A DNA stretch of 64,000 nt from contig JAJXXW010000028.1 in NCBI GenBank assembly GCA_021780905.1, positions 84,752 through 148,751 on the forward strand, written 5' to 3'. The notes under the pieces were generated by a model. The model did not search any database and was not told where the DNA came from. It saw only the letters and a program-made list of their open reading frames with translations. This document shows, in pieces, positions 58,660 to 64,000 of this stretch. Every line of letters begins with the position of its first letter. Position 1 is the first letter of the stretch. The position numbers and the translations under genes are program-made. This stretch comes from a bacterium. Its GTDB lineage: Bacteria; Verrucomicrobiota; Verrucomicrobiia; Limisphaerales; UBA11358.

Positions 58660-60513
58660 ATGCTCACCGTTGCCGGACTTTCCAAATCATTTGGCGGACG
58701 CGAACTGTTTGACGATGTTTCATTGAACATCATGAACGGCGACCGCATCGCCATCACCGGGCCGAACGGCGCGGGCAAATCCACGCTCATCAAGATCATC
58801 CTCGGCCAGGCGGAGCCGGACGCCGGCAGCGTGTCGTTCATCCGCGGCACGCGCGTCGGCTACCTGCCGCAGGAAAGCGAGCCGGCCGGCAATGAGACCG
58901 TGATGGAAGTCGCCGTGCCGCACCAGCACGAGCACGACGGCCAGTTCATCGCCAAGGTGAAGCAGATTCTGGCGAGCCTCGGCTTCAAGCAGACGGACCA
59001 TGACCGGCCGGCGAAGGAGATGTCCGGCGGCTGGATCATGCGCGCCCACCTCGCGCGGTTGCTCGCCGAGGAGCCGGATTTGCTGATGCTGGATGAGCCG
59101 ACGAACCATCTCGACCTGGAAACGCTCATCTGGTTCCAGAATTATCTGAAATATTATCCCGGCGCGATTTTGCTGATTTCGCACGACCGGGAATTTTTGA
59201 ACGAGCTGTGCACGCACATCGCGGAGCTGCGCGCCGCGCGCATCCTGCGTTACACCGGCAATTACGACAGCTACCTCGAACAGCGCGCCGCCGCCGAGGC
59301 GACGATGGCCGCGACGGCGCTGGCCCAGCAACGGAAGATTGACCAGTTGCAGACCTTCGCCAACCGGTTTGGCGCGAAAGCCAGCAAAGCCTCGCAGGCG
59401 CAGAGCAAGCTCAAGCAGATCGAACGCATCAAGGAGGAAATGGTCGAGGTGCCAAATGGCTCCGGGCCGACGGTTGGCTTCCGTTTCCCGCAGCCGCCGC
59501 GCAGCGGCCAGCGCGTCATCACGCTGGAGAAGATCAAGTTCGGCTACGGCGAGAAATTGATCTACGACGGCATTGATTTTGAAGTGGAGCGCGACCAGCG
59601 CATCGTGCTGGTCGGCCCGAACGGCGCGGGCAAATCCACGTTGCTGAAACTGCTGGCGGAGGTGCTCAAGCCGCAGGCGGGAGTCCACAAGCTCGGCCAC
59701 AACACGAAGTCCGGCTATTTCGCGCAGCATCGCGCGGCGATGCTCAACCCAAAGCACACCGTGATGCAGGAGGCGCTCGACACGCCGGAGCGCGTGACGG
59801 AACAGGCCATCCGCAACGTGCTGGGCAGCTTTCTGTTTCGCGGCGATGACGTTTACAAGCCGGTGAGCGTGTTGAGCGGCGGCGAAAAAAGCCGGCTCGC
59901 GCTGGTGAAGCTGCTGCTCAATCCGCCGAACCTGCTGCTGATGGACGAGCCGACGACGCACCTGGATCTGGCCAGCGTGGACGCGTTGATCGGGGCGTTG
60001 CAGCAGTATCAAGGCACGCTGGTGTTCATCAGCCACGATGTGCATTTCATCCGTGCGCTGGCGAATCACGTCGTGCGCGTGGAGGCGGGCCAGCTCCGGC
60101 ATTTTGGCGGTGGCTACCAGTATTATCTGGACAAGACGGCGCAGTCGGCGCGTTCGGCGCTGACGAGTTCCAGCTTCAGCAAAAATTCAACCGCGCCCGG
60201 AAGCGTCGTCCCGCCCGCCGATCGCAAAGAACAGAAACGCCTGGAAGCCGAGCAGCGACAGGCGCGTTCGCGGAAAAAATCGGAAATCACAAAACGCATC
60301 GCCGCGCTGGAAAAGGAAATCGCCGACCTCGAAGCGCAAGAGCGCGATTACGCGGCGGAACTGGAAAAGTCGGAGACGTATCATTCCGGCGGACGGGCCA
60401 CGCAGATCAACCGCGAGCTGGTGCATGTGTCCGACCGGCTCGAGGCGGCCAATGCGGAATGGGAAAAGGCCGGCGCGGAGCTGGCGGCATTCGAGGCGGA
60501 GCTGGCGGCGTAA
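58660..60513 (+). CDS. ABC-F family ATP-binding protein
   Basis: 617 aa; two ABC domains (GPNGAGKSTLIKII, GPNGAGKSTLLKLL), two signature motifs, Uup-like C-terminal coiled coil. Confidence 0.94.
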   Translation: MLTVAGLSKSFGGRELFDDVSLNIMNGDRIAITGPNGAGKSTLIKIILGQAEPDAGSVSFIRGTRVGYLPQESEPAGNETVMEVAVPHQHEHDGQFIAKVKQILASLGFKQTDHDRPAKEMSGGWIMRAHLARLLAEEPDLLMLDEPTNHLDLETLIWFQNYLKYYPGAILLISHDREFLNELCTHIAELRAARILRYTGNYDSYLEQRAAAEATMAATALAQQRKIDQLQTFANRFGAKASKASQAQSKLKQIERIKEEMVEVPNGSGPTVGFRFPQPPRSGQRVITLEKIKFGYGEKLIYDGIDFEVERDQRIVLVGPNGAGKSTLLKLLAEVLKPQAGVHKLGHNTKSGYFAQHRAAMLNPKHTVMQEALDTPERVTEQAIRNVLGSFLFRGDDVYKPVSVLSGGEKSRLALVKLLLNPPNLLLMDEPTTHLDLASVDALIGALQQYQGTLVFISHDVHFIRALANHVVRVEAGQLRHFGGGYQYYLDKTAQSARSALTSSSFSKNSTAPGSVVPPADRKEQKRLEAEQRQARSRKKSEITKRIAALEKEIADLEAQERDYAAELEKSETYHSGGRATQINRELVHVSDRLEAANAEWEKAGAELAAFEAELAA

Positions 60514-60519
60514 TCCATT

Positions 60520-61107
60520 TCAAAGCCAGCTTTTCAACCGCTCGCGCAAAAGGCCCCGGGCGCGATACAGCCGCGATTCCACGGCTTTCGGCGTGGCTTC
60601 CAAAATCGCCGCCGCCTCGGCCACGCTGCGCTCCTCCCATTCGCACAGCACGAGCGCCTCACGCAAATCTTCGGGCAATTTCCGGACGGCGGCGCGCACG
60701 GCGGCCGCCCGCTCTTCCGCCAGCGCGGCGTCGTTGGGCGCCGGATTTTTCGCAGGCAGGGTGCTGCCGACCGATTGTTCCGTTTCCGCATTTTCCGCGT
60801 CCAGCGAAATATTCGGATGCCGCGAGCGCCAGCGGAAATGATTCCGGGCCAGATTGGCGGCGATGGTGAACAGCCAGGTGGAAAATTTTTGTTCGATACG
60901 GAAACTTTTCGCCGATTTGAAAACGCGGACGAAGGTTTCCTGCGCGAGATCATTCGCGTCGTCCTCGTGGCCGACCATGCGGCAGAGAAAGTGAAAGACC
61001 GGCGTGGCGTGGCGCGCCATCAAATCGTTCAGCGCGGCATCGTGGCCGGCCTGAAGCCTCGCCATATCGGCCCGGTCCTGGTCGTCGGGCTCAAGGATGC
61101 TGCTCAT
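60520..61107 (-). CDS. ECF-type RNA polymerase sigma factor (CnrH-like position)
   Basis: 195 aa; HEDDANDLAQETFVRVFKSAKSFRIEQKFSTWLFTIAANLARNHFRWR (region 2), LVLCEWEERSVAEAAAILEATPKAVESRLYRARGLLRERL (region 4). Confidence 0.93.
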   Translation of the reverse strand: MSSILEPDDQDRADMARLQAGHDAALNDLMARHATPVFHFLCRMVGHEDDANDLAQETFVRVFKSAKSFRIEQKFSTWLFTIAANLARNHFRWRSRHPNISLDAENAETEQSVGSTLPAKNPAPNDAALAEERAAAVRAAVRKLPEDLREALVLCEWEERSVAEAAAILEATPKAVESRLYRARGLLRERLKSWL

Positions 61108-61582
61108 GGCCGGAAGCGCCTGACATGGATTGTTCCATCTGCTCGTGTTCGTGGAGCGTGAGCCGTTTCATCTCCGCGAGATAGCGCCGCCCCTGTTCCG
61201 GTGGCATCGCCTGACTGACCGTGACGAAATGCTGGAGCATCTGCGCCTGGCATTGGGCGCGGAGGACGGCGATTTCGTTTAACTTGGCCTGCGCCGCGGC
61301 GGTGAGATTGGTGCCGGGGCCGACGAGCGAATCAAGTTCGCGTTTTTTGGCGGCGATTTTCGCGCACATCTCGGCGCATTTCGGCAAATAGCCTTCGTGC
61401 ATCTCGCGGATGTGCGCCATCTCGGCGGCGCTCAGGTGAAATTCCAGCCGCAGCCAGTTCAAATCGTCCGCCGGCGCGGCACAGCACAAGACCGTGGTGT
61501 GGCGCGCGGCGAAAAACGAGCACGCAAAAATCGCCGCGCCCACCGCCAGCGCGCCGAGGAGGATGATGAGCGAGCGATTCAC
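61091..61582 (-). CDS. Periplasmic heavy-metal sensor (CnrX/Spy-like)
   Basis: N-terminal TM anchor, helical domain with HLSAAEMAHIREMHEGYLPKCAEMCAKI and C-terminal His/Met-rich RLTLHEHEQMEQSMSGASGHEQHP; overlaps sigma gene. Confidence 0.8.
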   Translation of the reverse strand: MNRSLIILLGALAVGAAIFACSFFAARHTTVLCCAAPADDLNWLRLEFHLSAAEMAHIREMHEGYLPKCAEMCAKIAAKKRELDSLVGPGTNLTAAAQAKLNEIAVLRAQCQAQMLQHFVTVSQAMPPEQGRRYLAEMKRLTLHEHEQMEQSMSGASGHEQHP

Positions 61583-61585
61583 GTG

Positions 61586-61888
61586 TCAGCGGATGGCGTG
61601 CGGCGCGACGGCGGCGAGATAATTCATCTGCGCGTCCTGCCGGGCAAGTTGCCGGCCTTCGCGTGTGCCGATCGAAATGCCGGCCAGCAGCAGCACAACG
61701 GCCGCCGTCACGGCGAAGCGCGGCCGCAAAATCAGCGCGGCCAGCGCGTCGAGCCAGGATTCGGATATTGCAGGCGCTTCCGAGTCTTCGATGCGCCGCC
61801 AGACGTTTTGCTGGAAGCGCGGGGGCAATGCCGGCATCGGTTGGCTGGCCCGCAGCAGGTTCTGGAGTTTGGCGTCTTCGGAGTTCAT
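61586..61888 (-). CDS. Single-TM protein, candidate anti-sigma factor (CnrY-like position)
   Basis: MNSEDAKLQNLLRASQPMPALPPRFQQNVWRRIED...RPRFAVTAAVVLLLAGISIGT; immediately precedes sensor and sigma genes. Confidence 0.6.
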   Translation of the reverse strand: MNSEDAKLQNLLRASQPMPALPPRFQQNVWRRIEDSEAPAISESWLDALAALILRPRFAVTAAVVLLLAGISIGTREGRQLARQDAQMNYLAAVAPHAIR

Positions 61889-61981
61889 GGTTTTTAATTC
61901 GTGGCGGACGGCGGGAATCACATCCGCCGCCCGCAGTTTAATCGTTGGTGGCACCGGAGGCAACCGGGGCCTGCGACCGGT

Positions 61982-62338
61982 TTACTTCAGCGGCGCGACG
62001 GTCATGGGCTTGCAGGCGGGCATGTTCGGATTCGAGGTGCAGGCGTCAATGGCCTTCGGGCTGCTGCCGCTCATGGCATTTCGACACACCAGCGCGGGAT
62101 TGACGTCATAATTGGTGCCTTGCAGCCCTTTGGTCTGGTTGGCTTGGGCGCGGGGCGAAAGCCGTGCCGAACCGTTATCAACGTAAGCGACCGAGATGGT
62201 CGGCGCACTCGCCGAACTGGAGACCATCGGCATTTGATTGCTGATTTGCCGGGGCGAACTGAGCACCTCGTTCGCAAACGAGGTGAGCGTGAACGCGGCC
62301 ACCGCCGCACCGAGGAGGATCATTTTGTTGTTTTTCAT
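61982..62338 (-). CDS. Secreted hypothetical protein
   Basis: 118 aa; MKNNKMILLGAAVAAFTLTSFANEVLSSPRQISNQ signal peptide. Confidence 0.6.
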   Translation of the reverse strand: MKNNKMILLGAAVAAFTLTSFANEVLSSPRQISNQMPMVSSSASAPTISVAYVDNGSARLSPRAQANQTKGLQGTNYDVNPALVCRNAMSGSSPKAIDACTSNPNMPACKPMTVAPLK

Positions 62339-62477
62339 ATTGGTTCTTTCTTTTGGTTTCGGCAGCGCTTCATTGCGTTGCTGATGCCGGTATTACCCCG
62401 GCCGGGGGGAAAACCCGCAAAAAATATAAAAACCACGGTGTGCCAGAGGATGGCCACCGGTGGTAAGAAGGATAAAG

Positions 62478-63404
62478 CTAACGGAGATGTTCGGCGGGCG
62501 ATAAAGGGAACAAGACGAGGCGTTTGGTTTTGGTGTCAATCGTCACCGATTTGAAATGGTCCAGCAGGCCGTTGCCCAGCAGGCCGGATTCGCCGGCGAA
62601 AATGGCGCGGCGATGCAGCCCCGTGGGCACCTGCTCAAATTCTTTGCCACCGAGGGAGACGGTGGTCCGGGTTTGTGAAATGGTCAGTCCGGCCAGCCCA
62701 ATGGCGGGGCGCTGGGAATCAACCGGAATTCCCGCGTCGGCAGTCACCCATTGGAACGCCGTGGCGCAGCCGGTGTCCACCCGCAGCCATTGGGTTTGCC
62801 CGCCGTTGATGCGGGCCGGCGCGCAGCAACAGGTGCCGGAGAATTTCAATGGCAGGTCAATATCCGTTTTGGCGGAGGACTTTTGTTCAAGAAAGTGAAT
62901 CCTGTGTGACTGAAAATCAATTTCCACCACCTTGCCTTGGATGAAGTCTGCGCCCAGCAATCCGTCCAGCGGACGTTCGCACGAAGCTGCCAGCCGGCTC
63001 AAATCCAGCGACAGATAATTCGCGGGCAGCGTCACGTCTCCCGCCTTCGCCGCCAGCGCCACTGGCCAGCGACCCGTCGTGGCGGCGTCCACGCCTTGCA
63101 CCCGGATTTTTTCCCCGCCTGAAATTCCGAGGGCTTTGGCGGTGCTGGCGTTGAGGACGCTGCGTTCCGCGCCGGTGTCGAATAAAAAATTTAACGGCCG
63201 GACCGATTGCGGAACCTCGACCCGCACCCAAAGCAGGCCTTCGGAGTAGTCGAAAGGCAGTTCATTTGTCGGCGGTAACGACGCGACACCCGCTCCGCAA
63301 ACAACCAGACAGGAGAGCCAAAACAGGTTGCAAATAATCCGCATTAAGATGGTAAATGCAAGTGACATGCCAAGCTGCACTCGCCCGATTTGCAACCAAT
63401 TCAA
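62478..63404 (-). CDS. Retropepsin-like/aspartyl protease family protein, two DTG motifs
   Basis: NFLFDTGAERSVLNASTAKALGI and LRVDTGCATAFQW. Confidence 0.75.
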   Translation of the reverse strand: MNWLQIGRVQLGMSLAFTILMRIICNLFWLSCLVVCGAGVASLPPTNELPFDYSEGLLWVRVEVPQSVRPLNFLFDTGAERSVLNASTAKALGISGGEKIRVQGVDAATTGRWPVALAAKAGDVTLPANYLSLDLSRLAASCERPLDGLLGADFIQGKVVEIDFQSHRIHFLEQKSSAKTDIDLPLKFSGTCCCAPARINGGQTQWLRVDTGCATAFQWVTADAGIPVDSQRPAIGLAGLTISQTRTTVSLGGKEFEQVPTGLHRRAIFAGESGLLGNGLLDHFKSVTIDTKTKRLVLFPLSPAEHLR

Positions 63405-63640
63405 GGGATTTCAAGCTGGTCACTGGGCTTCCGGTGGCGCTTTTTACGCGGCCCGGCAAAAGACGCGCAGGGATTTCCCCGCCCGCCTGGGTGTTTTTCC
63501 TGCCTGGCAGCGTCACGGAACGGGTGACGCTATGAACTTAATTATTAATGCGGGGTTTTCCACCGGGGGGTGTATTTGCTTGTGCCGGTGCGTTGACAAT
63601 GGAATTTTGTCGGGCATCATCAATTAAGATTTAGTTGAAC

Positions 63641-63898
63641 ATGAGTTCACGCCAAACAACGTTGCGTCCGCTGCTCCGCTGGTGCGGGGTGGTGACGCTG
63701 TTGACATGGCTTGGCGCGCAAACCTTGTGTCAGGCGCATTGCTTGCTCGACACGTGCCAGGACGAGGCAGGTGAAACCGGCACCCACGCGACGGCGGCTT
63801 CCGGTTCGCATCACGGCGCTGAACCCGCTTCCCATCATCAAGAGCATGGCGATGATGATGCTTGCGCCACGCTTAACAGGCCGTTGAAAAACGGGTGA
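63641..63898 (+). CDS. Small secreted His-rich protein (C-terminus possibly truncated)
   Basis: MSSRQTTLRPLLRWCGVVTLLTWLGAQTLCQAHCLLDTCQDEAGETGTHATAASGSHHGAEPASHHQEHGDDDACATLNRPLKNG; first ATG at 63641. Confidence 0.5.
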   Translation: MSSRQTTLRPLLRWCGVVTLLTWLGAQTLCQAHCLLDTCQDEAGETGTHATAASGSHHGAEPASHHQEHGDDDACATLNRPLKNG

Positions 63899-64000
63899 TT
63901 TTTCAGCGCCACGATTTTTCATGGGTGATTTTTTCAAAATTCAGTGTGCGAACCGTGGTAACGGCTGTCCCCACCGCAGCCGCCAGTCGGCGGTTGGCCT

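Noticed and set aside
58720-60102. 460-aa minus-strand ORF opposite the ABC-F gene
   Set aside because: Shadow ORF; composition mirrors the sense codons.

Overview
This 64 kb window is GC-rich, gene-dense bacterial chromosome. Gene content and protein style (C-termini ending in FFRLQM/FFRLWRP, a TIGR04073-like lipoprotein, the repertoire of simple repeats) look like Verrucomicrobiota, but this is inferred from sequence alone. Most of it is housekeeping: an exopolysaccharide Wza/Wzc-type cluster, polX, thiD, queE, an ABC-2 exporter, hpnJ/hpnH hopanoid radical-SAM genes, mqnA, tig, bioD, a Tol-Pal operon followed by tatA/tatC, ispE, murJ, tyrS, opgH, thiC with a TPP riboswitch, ffh and an ABC-F gene. 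There are three metal-related loci: a two-component system next to CzcCBA-type RND genes and a P-II-like gene; a CsoR-like repressor with an MgtA ATPase and a porin; and a CnrY-X-H-like ECF sigma operon. The most notable signals are: (1) tyrS looks chimeric, with a low-GC ~1.65 kb insert that supplies a new 3' end plus a decayed surface-repeat gene, and the displaced native tyrS 3' end still present ~1.4 kb downstream; (2) two copies of a 145-bp element with GAGCGTTTCC/GGAAACGCTC terminal inverted repeats, both between convergent genes and both contributing to the TAG stop of the flanking minus-strand gene; (3) AT-rich simple repeats that appear to be inserted in frame inside conserved enzymes (queE, thiD, a TPR membrane protein); (4) a CnrYXH-like operon with a motif shared between two divergent upstream regions; (5) several transposase remnants. 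No CRISPR array, rRNA or tRNA was recognised by eye. Product names are from motif and sequence recognition; no database search was run.
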